From a virus, in the IMG/VR virus record IMGVR_UViG_3300043429_001189, positions 1 through 64,000 of that record: DNA of 64,000 nucleotides, one strand, 5' to 3'. Every line of letters begins with the position of its first letter. The first letter of the stretch is position 1. The notes under the pieces are model-generated. The model saw only the letters and a program-made list of their open reading frames with translations. It had not been told where the DNA came from and did no database searches. Below, piece by piece: positions 16,193-23,820 of this stretch. The position numbers and the translations under genes are program-made.

Positions 16193-16384
16193 TTAAGCAG
16201 GAGTTTCTTGCTCACTTTTAATTTTAGCAATCACAGACCAAATGCCACCGATAAGTGTAACAAAAGCGCCTGATAGCTCTTCATAAACTCCATTTTCAAC
16301 GTAACCTCTCATTACCAAAATACCGCCGGCAAATGTAAGTACGTGTCTAATGACGCCTAATACTTGTTCTCTTGTGAATTTCAT
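16193..16384 (-). CDS. Small membrane protein, holin-like (Pam3 gp28 type)
   Basis: The 63-residue protein has two hydrophobic segments, HVLTFAGGILVMRGY and LSGAFVTLIGGIWSVIA, joined by a short acidic turn, with basic/polar ends. The pattern and size resemble the small putative holins of the Pam3 gp28 type, which permeabilise the inner membrane at lysis. Holin function is not proven, and it is far from the spanin-like pair at 31335-32242. It is followed by a terminator. Confidence 0.55.
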   Translation of the reverse strand: MKFTREQVLGVIRHVLTFAGGILVMRGYVENGVYEELSGAFVTLIGGIWSVIAKIKSEQETPA

Positions 16385-16420
16385 AGTTTAAAATTTTATT
16401 TTATATATTAAGATTAAAAA

Positions 16421-16960
16421 TTACCAAGGCTCATCACTCTGCAAACCCAATTGCTTGCCAAATAATGAGGGAGCATAACAGCTCCAAAACCCAGGTTTGC
16501 TTGGATCCATTCTGGCCTTTGTGTCACATTGCTGTCTTGCCCAAAAACTTGCAGCTGCTTTTGGGTCATCATTTTTTATGCTTAGTCCGCTGGTATCACC
16601 CCATTCAATTTTTGTAGCTAAGATGTTGCCGTCATCATCTTTTTTCCCACTGTTATGATAAACAAAAAATTTCTTGTCTCCGCCTCTTGTAGGAGTATCA
16701 AGTTCAACATCTAATAGTTTGCCATCATCGGATTTAAACTTTGCCTTTTTTCCTACTTCTAAATTTTTTGTCATCCATGCAGCTTTACCTTTCAATATTA
16801 TGTTGCCTTCATCCCAATATTTTTTGGTTTCCTCAAAAAGATTACGATATGCATCACTTCCTAAACGATACACTGAATTAGTTATATCCAAACCGTTTTC
16901 CATGTGATACCTAAAGCCTTCACTCACAATAAAATCATTAAAATCTTTAACGTATTTCAT
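16421..16960 (-). CDS. Leader-tagged protein with a conserved phage C-terminal signature
   Basis: The ATG at 16960 gives MKYVKDFNDFIVSEGF, a leader variant; another ATG four codons upstream (16972) is possible. The C-terminal third (VEWGD-like KIEWGDTSGLSIKNDD, FWARQQCDTKA, PGFWSCYAP) matches a motif arrangement seen in small proteins of many T4-like marine phages: a Cys before DxK and a WSC end. Two conserved Cys could form a disulphide or bind metal. Function is unknown. A GAATATAAAA motif lies upstream at 16981-16990. Confidence 0.65.
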   Translation of the reverse strand: MKYVKDFNDFIVSEGFRYHMENGLDITNSVYRLGSDAYRNLFEETKKYWDEGNIILKGKAAWMTKNLEVGKKAKFKSDDGKLLDVELDTPTRGGDKKFFVYHNSGKKDDDGNILATKIEWGDTSGLSIKNDDPKAAASFWARQQCDTKARMDPSKPGFWSCYAPSLFGKQLGLQSDEPW

Positions 16961-16991
16961 TTTGTCATCCAAGTTTGTATTTTTATATTCA

Positions 16992-17444
16992 TCACATTCT
17001 TTCTTTTGTAAATTTTACAAGTTTATTTTTTTCAATGTAATCTTCATACAATTTTGCATTCATTAACGGTTCTTCATATACCATAATGTATCCTTCATCT
17101 TCCCAAAATTGTAAAAATTCTGGTATTTTCTTTTCTAATCCACACGTGAGAGAAAAACTGCTGCTAGGAGGGACTACTCCCAAATCTAAAGCAAGCTGTG
17201 TGCGTTTAAATTTGCCTCTTTCTTCAGTAAAAAGTTTAGGGTAATGCAATTCCATTGGCCACGCAATTGATGAATTGTATTTAAGCTCATTATAAAATGT
17301 TATTGAACAACTTTCAATATTTCGTTTATCACGAGAATAAAGTTTCCACCAGACGTATTTGGCTTTATTATTTTTTCCTTCATTGATTTCAGCATGTTTT
17401 CCGTTTTCTGCTAAATATTTATCAAAATTATATATGTGTTTCAT
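16992..17444 (-). CDS. Leader-tagged protein of unknown function
   Basis: The internal ATG at 17442-17444 is preferred because it falls one base after the upstream stop and yields MKHIYNFDKYLAENGK (possible cut after LAE). A longer frame from 17480 would overlap the ferritin gene by 35 bases. The body (WWKLYSRDKRN, LALDLGVVPPSSSFSLTCGL, FWEDEGYIMVYEE) shows mixed alpha/beta character but no family I recognise. Confidence 0.6.
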   Translation of the reverse strand: MKHIYNFDKYLAENGKHAEINEGKNNKAKYVWWKLYSRDKRNIESCSITFYNELKYNSSIAWPMELHYPKLFTEERGKFKRTQLALDLGVVPPSSSFSLTCGLEKKIPEFLQFWEDEGYIMVYEEPLMNAKLYEDYIEKNKLVKFTKERM

Positions 17445-17445
17445 A

Positions 17446-18039
17446 TTAGAAGTATGTTTGTTCAAAGAAAAGTAATTCAAACGGATTTGACGGATTGACT
17501 AACTCAAGCGCGTTTAAATAGTCTGAATATTCTTCAACTTCGCCATTTTGGATATCAACGTATTGTTGTATGAAATTAAAGGTAGCAGGATCTAAGCTAA
17601 CCAAAAACTTTTGATTTTCGGAATACGCATTTAATAAGGTTTCCTCAATCATATAAGCTTTGTTAATAATATCAACTAAACCCGAAAAATTAATTGTGGT
17701 ATGTACTTGCGGAATAACAGGTAAAGCATTCCATTGAGTAATGTAATCTTGTAAACCTTTTGCGTGACCCAATTCGCCTTCCGCTTCTTTGTTAAAAAAA
17801 TCAGCAGCCTTTTTATAATTTGCATTTTTACACCAGTTTGCGGCATTTCTGTAAAAGAAATATGCTGTATATTCATCGCCCAATCTTTCATTTAATAATT
17901 GTTCAACTTCAGGCAAAAGTTTTTTAGGTTTAATAGGTAAAACTGTTGAAGACATACCTATAGAGTGAAAAGATTCGTTAACGCCTGAATCCGCGGGTTT
18001 TTTAGATTTTGAACTTCTAAAAGATGAAAAATTTTCCAT
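17446..18039 (-). CDS. Ferritin-like di-iron protein
   Basis: Residues about 42-185 form a four-helix ferritin pattern: LLNERLGDEYTAYFFYRNA (E56), FFNKEAEGELGHAKGL (E89-x-x-H92), MIEETLLNAYS (E132/E133) and DIQNGEVEEYSDYL (Q164, E167). These sit where non-haem ferritins bind the ferroxidase irons, so iron oxidation and storage is plausible. The ~40-residue N-terminal extension (MENFSSFRSSKSKK ... GVNESFHS) resembles the cluster leader only loosely, with a possible NE/S junction. Ferritin genes are unusual in phages. A Dps-like or other ferritin-superfamily role is the alternative. Confidence 0.85.
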   Translation of the reverse strand: MENFSSFRSSKSKKPADSGVNESFHSIGMSSTVLPIKPKKLLPEVEQLLNERLGDEYTAYFFYRNAANWCKNANYKKAADFFNKEAEGELGHAKGLQDYITQWNALPVIPQVHTTINFSGLVDIINKAYMIEETLLNAYSENQKFLVSLDPATFNFIQQYVDIQNGEVEEYSDYLNALELVNPSNPFELLFFEQTYF

Positions 18040-18079
18040 TTAAAAAAATTATTTTATGTATTCTTTATACTTATTATAT

Positions 18080-18364
18080 TTAATATATTAAGTTTTCCCA
18101 GTTAAACCCTTCACCAAGAAATTCATCATTAAACTTTGTTGAACTTAAAAGATTTCCTTGACTGTCGTATATGTTCCACATAATTACGCCATGTTCATTG
18201 GTGATTTCAATTTTTCTTTCTCCATATTCGGAAACATATGTGGTTGATGCTACATCAGTTGCGTCGTTATATTTCCACCCTAAACTTTTTAGGTCAAGAA
18301 CAAGATCTTGCCATTCAGTATCGGATTCATTAATAAATGTTTTAAAACTATTAATATAATGCAT
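18080..18364 (-). CDS. Leader-tagged small protein
   Basis: The ATG at 18362-18364, one base after the esterase stop, gives MHYINSFKTFINESDTEW, a clear leader with a cut after INE; 29 upstream in-frame codons overlapping the esterase were rejected. The 94-residue product continues with DLVLDLKSLGWKYNDATD and MWNIYDSQGNLLSSTKFND, probably a small beta-rich domain. No family was recognised. Confidence 0.65.
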   Translation of the reverse strand: MHYINSFKTFINESDTEWQDLVLDLKSLGWKYNDATDVASTTYVSEYGERKIEITNEHGVIMWNIYDSQGNLLSSTKFNDEFLGEGFNWENLIY

Positions 18365-18365
18365 A

Positions 18366-18839
18366 CTATTTGTATTTTTTAATCCAATTTTCAAATACTG
18401 TAACAGGAGTCCTGTGCGCCATATTTTCGTAATGAAAAACATTGTTACCATTTCCCATTATTTGCAACCATTGCACTGTTTGAAAAGGTTTAATAACTTG
18501 ATCATTTAAACCCAAAATAATAGTATTGGTTACCTTTTTACCTCCTTTGGGATCAGGCGAAATGTTAACATGTATGCTACGATTATGCAAAGCTGGATTA
18601 AATAATAAAGTAGGAATATTGGTTTTTGTTGAAATGCAATACGATATCCATCCGCCCATTGAAGACCCAATCAAAAGATCAATCTTTTTTTCTTTAATTT
18701 CTGATATAATTTTATCATAATTAATATTACTTTGGTAGTTCATAGGCGGATCATACACATAATCAAAATATTTGCGCAAAATATCATTTTTCTCTGTGTA
18801 AGGATCGGATTCTAATCCGTGAAAATATGCAACTTTCAT
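18366..18839 (-). CDS. YqiA-like alpha/beta-hydrolase (esterase)
   Basis: The 157-residue protein has a complete catalytic triad for a small alpha/beta-hydrolase: nucleophile elbow GSSMGG (S60), LGLNDQVI (D113) and MAHRTP (H142). The start YFHGLESDP matches the HG oxyanion region of YqiA-type esterases. Substrate is unknown. It has no leader, unlike its neighbours, so it is more likely expressed in the infected cell. It lies 5 bases downstream of the leader-tagged gene at 18845 and one base from the next. Confidence 0.78.
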   Translation of the reverse strand: MKVAYFHGLESDPYTEKNDILRKYFDYVYDPPMNYQSNINYDKIISEIKEKKIDLLIGSSMGGWISYCISTKTNIPTLLFNPALHNRSIHVNISPDPKGGKKVTNTIILGLNDQVIKPFQTVQWLQIMGNGNNVFHYENMAHRTPVTVFENWIKKYK

Positions 18840-18844
18840 AATAA

Positions 18845-19438
18845 TTATTTTTTTGGTCTGCCTAACATAATTTTATCGTGAACATGCCCTCCAATCGTTC
18901 TGCTATACCATCCATCACCTGAAGCATTATTTTTGGTTCCTATCCAGTTAATTGGTTTACCTAAAATTTTGGCAACCAATTCAGCATCATCAACAACAGG
19001 AACGTTATATTTATTCATTAAAATTTCCGCAATTTTGCCCGAAACTTCAATGTAATGTCCTAATTTTTTAAGCTCAGTGCCACGCATCTCTAAATACTTT
19101 CTTTTGGATGCGGCATCGCCGTCGTGTCCTACTCCGGAATATTTTATGCCATGCTTTGTCTTTTCTCCAAAAATAATAATATCAAAGTTATTATCATTAT
19201 GAATATCAACCCCTTCCCAATAATTCCAATCAGGATCAGAAAAAACATCTTTAGGCGTTTTTACTTTAACGTGTCCTCCTATCTCAGCATATGCAATGGA
19301 AATTAATTCATAAAATTCATCAGCCAATTCAGGATGTTTTTTAGGATCAAATGTTATAGCTTTATTTCTAACAGGATTAAAAATTTCTCCTGAAGATTTT
19401 TCATTTAAAAAGCTTTCAAATGTTTGAACATATCTCAT
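18845..19438 (-). CDS. Leader-tagged conserved phage protein, acetyltransferase-like impression
   Basis: MRYVQTFESFLNEKSS is a textbook member of the leader family (cut after LNE). The body (HPELADEFYELISIAYAEIG, GVDIHNDNNFDIIIFGE, IKYSGVGHDGD, ELKKLGHYIEVSG) matches a domain I recall from T4-like marine phages, often described as N-acetyltransferase-like: AEIGGH, then SGVGHDG, then EVSG. The catalytic assignment is weak. The 5' 30 bases are nearly identical to those of the genes starting at 15277 and 15845. Confidence 0.6.
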   Translation of the reverse strand: MRYVQTFESFLNEKSSGEIFNPVRNKAITFDPKKHPELADEFYELISIAYAEIGGHVKVKTPKDVFSDPDWNYWEGVDIHNDNNFDIIIFGEKTKHGIKYSGVGHDGDAASKRKYLEMRGTELKKLGHYIEVSGKIAEILMNKYNVPVVDDAELVAKILGKPINWIGTKNNASGDGWYSRTIGGHVHDKIMLGRPKK

Positions 19439-19449
19439 TTTTTTAACAT

Positions 19450-21189
19450 TTATTTATTATATACAAGAATAGAACGAATTTGATGAAGAGCCGCAAAAAT
19501 TCCTGTAAATTTATATAATTTTCCTTTGTATAAAAAAGTTATACCTTCGGTAGGCACAATTGATTCTAATCCGCCGGCCGCCGCAACTCTTTCCAATTCA
19601 TATTCCATTTTTTTAATTGCGTCTTCTCCGCCTTCCTTGCGGATTTTAGCAATAACACTATCAATTTCTTTTTTCATTTCTTCAGCTGCTTTAGTTGGAT
19701 TTGCTGATAGAAACGAAGAAACATTTTTCATTACTTCGGTGCCTAATTCCAAAAATATTGATTCAAGCGGAAGATATACTCTTTTTTTTAATTCTTTTTC
19801 GCGAGTCTTTTCTAAATTAATAAACCATTCGGAAACGTTTACTGCTAAATTCTTTTTAATATTAGCAACTGTAAATGACTTATCTATGCCTGCTATCCTC
19901 TTTCCAAGCGCATCTAAATATTCATCAGGTATATCAATATTATCTCTTTTAGCAAGATCCTGTAGCATCCTTTTTGCATTGCCTAAAGCGTATTCTTCAA
20001 CGCTCGAAGAAAGATTAGTACCGCTTTCTTTCATTATTTTATTTAATAAAGAATAGTAGTATGCTTCCCTTGATTTGGTATTAGGCAAAGGTTGTAATGA
20101 AATATCTTGAGGTCCTCTTACATAAAACATTTCTTGCGCAGCAGCATTTGCATCAGCAATTAATTTACCTAAATCTCTGCCAGCCTGTTTATCTTCGCCA
20201 ATAGGGTTTCCATTTTCATCATATTCAATAACTCCATGAAATACCAACATATTTTGTCCATAAGGTACAGTATTTTGTGTAACTGGAGTTATAATTTCAA
20301 CGCTTGCAAATTTTCTTCCGTTTGCAAAATATTTTTCTTTGATGGCATTGCTTAACGATCCTACAGAAGAATTCAAGTCTTTCATTGCGGCAACAAACGC
20401 AATTTCTATGTCGCCTCTTCCCGCAAACATATTGGCAATTCCTTTTATTGTCAAAGAATCTTGCCCAAAATTTTTAATATGACTTTTATTACGAGCTGCT
20501 CTAATTTCTCCGTCCTTCCATGATATTGATAGCTGCTGGCCGTCTGTGTTATGAACCAATATGCCATTAGCAAAATATCTATGATTATTACCTACTGTTA
20601 AATCATAACATTTTTCGGTAGATACAATTTTACGAATTGATTTTACTTTTGATCTTTTGCTTAAATTTTCGGTATCCCGCAAATCTTTTTTCCAGACAGT
20701 TAAAACTTCATCACCTTCTTTTATTTCGTCAGCTCTTAGGTCAAACCCGTTAACATAAATTCTATGATTCGGCGTAGTTCTAATAATTTGTCCGTCTTCG
20801 GTTTCTATTTCAATCCATTCTGTTGCTTCTTCATTTTCAACCCAATCCATAATTGGTTGATATGAAATTTCTCCTAATTCATTGGATGTTAAAATATCAT
20901 CTTCAATTTTTGATTCTACTAAATCTTTAATTGAAATTAATCCTTTTGATTTTAAAGAAACGATAGTATCTCCGGACAAACATTTCTCTTGTGTAAAATT
21001 TTCAGGTCCAAAAGAGCCATTCACCGCAGCACTTATCATATCCTTTATATCCTGCATTGATAAATCAATATCCTCAAAAGGATGCGAGAGGTGCCCGTAA
21101 GCACCTCCTTCATTTATTTTATCATTAACATTAAAGTTTGCTATACGGCTTTCTTGAATAAGAAATTCTTTATATTTTAAAAAAGTCAT
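19450..21189 (-). CDS. KxDG ligase-like nucleotidyltransferase interrupted by a mini-intein, leader-tagged
   Basis: The 579-residue precursor starts MTFLKYKEFLIQES (leader; possible cut after IQE). Residues 66-69 (TQEK) and 215 on (TDGQQLSISWKDGEIRAARN) join after removal of the intein at 70-214 to give EKTDG, motif I of covalent nucleotidyltransferases (ligases, capping enzymes). The extein continues with the GIANMFAGRG pattern of a T4-like-phage ligase-like family. The spliced product would be about 434 residues. The intein separates the nucleophilic Lys from its motif, so the unspliced protein should be inactive. An RNA or DNA end-repair role is inferred; the substrate is unknown. Confidence 0.82.
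   Translation of the reverse strand: MTFLKYKEFLIQESRIANFNVNDKINEGGAYGHLSHPFEDIDLSMQDIKDMISAAVNGSFGPENFTQEKCLSGDTIVSLKSKGLISIKDLVESKIEDDILTSNELGEISYQPIMDWVENEEATEWIEIETEDGQIIRTTPNHRIYVNGFDLRADEIKEGDEVLTVWKKDLRDTENLSKRSKVKSIRKIVSTEKCYDLTVGNNHRYFANGILVHNTDGQQLSISWKDGEIRAARNKSHIKNFGQDSLTIKGIANMFAGRGDIEIAFVAAMKDLNSSVGSLSNAIKEKYFANGRKFASVEIITPVTQNTVPYGQNMLVFHGVIEYDENGNPIGEDKQAGRDLGKLIADANAAAQEMFYVRGPQDISLQPLPNTKSREAYYYSLLNKIMKESGTNLSSSVEEYALGNAKRMLQDLAKRDNIDIPDEYLDALGKRIAGIDKSFTVANIKKNLAVNVSEWFINLEKTREKELKKRVYLPLESIFLELGTEVMKNVSSFLSANPTKAAEEMKKEIDSVIAKIRKEGGEDAIKKMEYELERVAAAGGLESIVPTEGITFLYKGKLYKFTGIFAALHQIRSILVYNK
20548..20982 (-). other. Mini-intein (145 codons) in the ligase-like gene
   Basis: Residues 70-214 have all the splicing blocks: Cys1 with CLSGDTIVSL (A), RTTPNHRIYV (B, with TxxH), KCYDLTVGNNHRYFANGIL (F) and terminal VHN (G), followed by Thr +1. 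There is no homing-endonuclease domain between B and F, so it is a minimal intein. It shares the CxxGDT start with the split intein in nrdA but is contiguous. Splicing in cis is expected from the intact blocks. Confidence 0.92.
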
Positions 21190-21203
21190 TAGATTTTGTT
21201 TTT

Positions 21204-21887
21204 TTATCCAAGTCCTGCTGTCAAAATTCCTACTGCAGCGCCTAAATCGCCTTTAGCTTTTTTAAGAATACCATCAATTGTTTTTTCAGCTTTATTTTCA
21301 TCATAATCATTTTTATGCGCCTTCTTTAGAAGGTTTTGTGCATATTCTTTAAATTCTTCCTCGGTTTTAATTTTTGCTTCATTCAAGAATAAACCATACA
21401 AAAATTCAGCTTCGTCTATTACTAACTCTAAGTCTCTATCTTTATTTGCAATTAATTTGTTTAACTCTTTTTCAAGTTCTTTTTTCTTGGCGGTAAGAGC
21501 TTTTAATGTATTAAGTACTTTATCTTTTTCAGCGCCTGTTGCAGTTTTCCAAACTTTAGCAAGTTCAGCCATTTCTTTAGTTACTTTGCCCCATTCGTCA
21601 TGCACCTTTTCGATTGATTTAGCCTCATACATTTTAGCAGATTCTTTAACGCCGTGTTTTTCAATATCTTTTTCCCCCGCTTCGGTTGCTCCTTTGCCTT
21701 TATCCCAATCGGTTTTTAAATCATTAAAAAACTCTTTTTTCTTTGCGTCGTCCAAATCAGCTGGTGATTTTGCTCCATATTTTGCTAATTTAGCGCCAAA
21801 ATAATCACGCCAATTTTTTTGCAAATCTGACAAAGCTTTTTCCTCTGCTTCGCGTATAAGTGGTGTATAAACCGATAGTTTTTTCAT
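21204..21887 (-). CDS. Leader-tagged Lys/Glu-rich protein, possible internal or core protein
   Basis: The 227-residue protein begins MKKLSVYTPLIREAEEKAL (possible cut after IRE). It is very rich in Lys, Glu, Ala and Asp, with a long helical coiled-coil region (about 95-145: DEWGKVTKEMAELAKVWK, LTAKKKELEKELNKLIA). A second candidate protease site, LFLNEAK, occurs near residue 167. Composition and layout resemble T4 prohead core or internal proteins, which are cut by gp21 at [LI]-x-E. It could be a scaffold component; no direct homologue was recognised. Confidence 0.65.
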   Translation of the reverse strand: MKKLSVYTPLIREAEEKALSDLQKNWRDYFGAKLAKYGAKSPADLDDAKKKEFFNDLKTDWDKGKGATEAGEKDIEKHGVKESAKMYEAKSIEKVHDEWGKVTKEMAELAKVWKTATGAEKDKVLNTLKALTAKKKELEKELNKLIANKDRDLELVIDEAEFLYGLFLNEAKIKTEEEFKEYAQNLLKKAHKNDYDENKAEKTIDGILKKAKGDLGAAVGILTAGLG

Positions 21888-21905
21888 TCTTTTGGATTTT
21901 ATTTT

Positions 21906-22274
21906 TTATGCAGTTGTTCCGTAATGATTATCTTCATTTCCGAAATATTTTTTGGTTTCTTCTGTTAATGTTTTAATTGTTTCCTTAACTGTTTCGCCGA
22001 CAGAATCAGCAAGCATTTCAACAATATCTGAACTTATTCGCAATTTTTTATCAAGAGCATACACATACGTGGAAATACATTTATTAATTGTATTTCTTGC
22101 TTGTTTGTCATCGGTTTTGGCAAAATATACATCAAGTAATTTCCGCCTAAACCCTTCAACCGTTTCATCAGAATGGTTAACCGAAACTTCTTGTGGGCTA
22201 TTAGTTTTCATAACCCGACCAGACAAGTTTGTGCCTTTTTTTCCTTCAGCCAAAAAATCTTTATATAGTAACAT
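21906..22274 (-). CDS. Leader-tagged small protein
   Basis: The 122-residue protein begins MLLYKDFLAEGKKG, close to the T4 internal-protein leader MKTYQEFIAEA in length and spacing (cut after LAE). The rest is helical (EGFRRKLLDVYFAKTDDKQA, NTINKCISTYVYALDKKL, TVKETIKTLTEETKKYFG). It is the first gene of the leader cluster in transcription order after UvsW, with a GATATATAAA motif 3 bases upstream of the ATG. Function is unknown. Confidence 0.68.
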   Translation of the reverse strand: MLLYKDFLAEGKKGTNLSGRVMKTNSPQEVSVNHSDETVEGFRRKLLDVYFAKTDDKQARNTINKCISTYVYALDKKLRISSDIVEMLADSVGETVKETIKTLTEETKKYFGNEDNHYGTTA

Positions 22275-22276
22275 AA

Positions 22277-22286
22277 TTTATATATC
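22277..22286 (-). promoter_or_regulatory. Late-type promoter-like motif GATATATAAA
   Basis: GATATATAAA on the minus strand, 2 bases before the ATG at 22274 and after the UvsW stop at 22303. Short CATAA/TTATG arms flank it, the second including the start codon; this is too short to claim a switch. Confidence 0.45.
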
Positions 22287-22302
22287 ATATGCGTTTATGA
22301 TA

Positions 22303-23820
22303 TTAAATGTTAATTCTGTATTCTTTATATGGAAATCCTTGCTGTTTGTATATCTTCATTCTTTCTTCACCATGCTTTAATAAATAATTCTTATTTCCTC
22401 CGTTCATTGAAAAGTCATCTACAAAATCTATAATGTTAACTCTTTCCTTGCCGTCTTTTAAACGCATACCTCGCCCAATAGATTGCCTAACAATTTTTTC
22501 GGATTTATAGGATTCCACAAAAAACACATTATGAATATTATTAATACTAATTCCTGTTGAAAAAGTACCAAAACTTGCAATTAGTATTTTATCATCGCCT
22601 TCTTCCATTCGATTAATATAATCATCTCGCAAATTAATAGGAGTGTTGCCGTCTACATAAAATATCGTCTTATCACTTGTATATTCTCGCAAATAGTCAT
22701 AAATTTGTTTTCCATATTGGTCTTTAACATTTTGAAATAATACTAAGCTATTTTTTGTTGATTTGGAAATAAAATCACACACAAATAAAAATCTAGGGCG
22801 ATTTTCAACAACCAATCTCTTTTCTATTTCTAATAGTTTGCTACCGTCAATTTCCGCTTTTCTGCTTCTTAGCTCTTCTAATTTTTCCCTGGAATCGGCA
22901 TCTAAATAATTGAGCTTTATTACTTTAATAAAAATTTTTGTGGCATAAGAATTTGCTTGCAAAAATGCGGCAGATATATTGTTTACCTGCGGACCTAAAT
23001 ATGCTTGAATTGTTAATGCTTCGGTGCTACCATTTTGCAACATAGTACCCGACAACCCAAATGCATATTTGGTATTTAAACAATTTCCAATAATTTTTTT
23101 GATGGAACTTGCTTGAGTGTGATGCGCTTCATCAACACAAATAGTAAAAATATCATCAAACCATTCTTTTTCACGTTTAACTAAAGTTTGATATGTTCCT
23201 ATAATAACATCAACGTCTTTTTTAGTTTTATCTGTTCCTCCGTGAACCATTTGTAATAAATAACGTAATTTACCATTATTATAAACTTCCCAATCCTCGT
23301 TGGTTTGAATAATTAGATTGGTGTTAGGAACAACCATTAAAAACTTTCCAGCTTTTTTACGGTCATATAAATAGGCAAAAATCATAAAAATGATTAGAGT
23401 TTTACCAGCCGAAGTGGCAATTTCAGATATGCTTCTACGGTATTTTAAAATTGGAATGCAAGCATCTATCTGATAATCTCTGGGTTTAATTTTTGGATGA
23501 TCGGAAAAAAACTCGTTTACCCAGCTTCTAAAATCTTCTTCATCAAAATTATAATCAATAACTTCTTCAATTCCTTCGATATCAAGTTTAAATTCGTATG
23601 TTTTACAAACATTACTTAATTCATTCCACAATCCAATAGGTATTCTTTGATATTTATCAATAAATGTTATGTACCCATCCCAAAGTTTTTTCTTTACGAG
23701 TGGGTGAAACCTCCAATTAGTGATTCTTTTTTTGAAAGAATATTGTATTTGTTCTAACTCTGTACTATTGCCTTCAATAATCTGTATAAATCTTCCATCA
23801 GGAGTTACTCGTGCTTTCAT
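22303..23820 (-). CDS. uvsW: UvsW-like SF2 helicase
   Basis: The 505-residue protein has Walker A ATSAGKT (135-141), the DEAH box (230-233), LSGT (motif III) and C-terminal motifs including IGRGMRL (VI). The N-terminal ~110 residues (FKKRITNWRFHPLVKKKLWD) match the DNA-binding domain of T4 UvsW. T4 UvsW unwinds R-loops and branch-migrates recombination intermediates, helping the switch to recombination-dependent replication. It overlaps the exonuclease gene by 23 bases and is close to UvsY, much as uvsW and uvsY are near neighbours in T4. Confidence 0.93.
   Translation of the reverse strand: MKARVTPDGRFIQIIEGNSTELEQIQYSFKKRITNWRFHPLVKKKLWDGYITFIDKYQRIPIGLWNELSNVCKTYEFKLDIEGIEEVIDYNFDEEDFRSWVNEFFSDHPKIKPRDYQIDACIPILKYRRSISEIATSAGKTLIIFMIFAYLYDRKKAGKFLMVVPNTNLIIQTNEDWEVYNNGKLRYLLQMVHGGTDKTKKDVDVIIGTYQTLVKREKEWFDDIFTICVDEAHHTQASSIKKIIGNCLNTKYAFGLSGTMLQNGSTEALTIQAYLGPQVNNISAAFLQANSYATKIFIKVIKLNYLDADSREKLEELRSRKAEIDGSKLLEIEKRLVVENRPRFLFVCDFISKSTKNSLVLFQNVKDQYGKQIYDYLREYTSDKTIFYVDGNTPINLRDDYINRMEEGDDKILIASFGTFSTGISINNIHNVFFVESYKSEKIVRQSIGRGMRLKDGKERVNIIDFVDDFSMNGGNKNYLLKHGEERMKIYKQQGFPYKEYRINI

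Noticed and set aside
18365-18451. 29-codon N-terminal extension of the 18080 gene
   Set aside because: It overlaps the esterase gene in another frame; the ATG at 18364 gives the conserved leader one base after the esterase stop.
19526-20056. 176-codon plus-strand frame opposite the ligase-like gene
   Set aside because: It is antisense to a well-supported coding region, has no recognisable domain and shows Ser/Phe/Leu-rich shadow composition.
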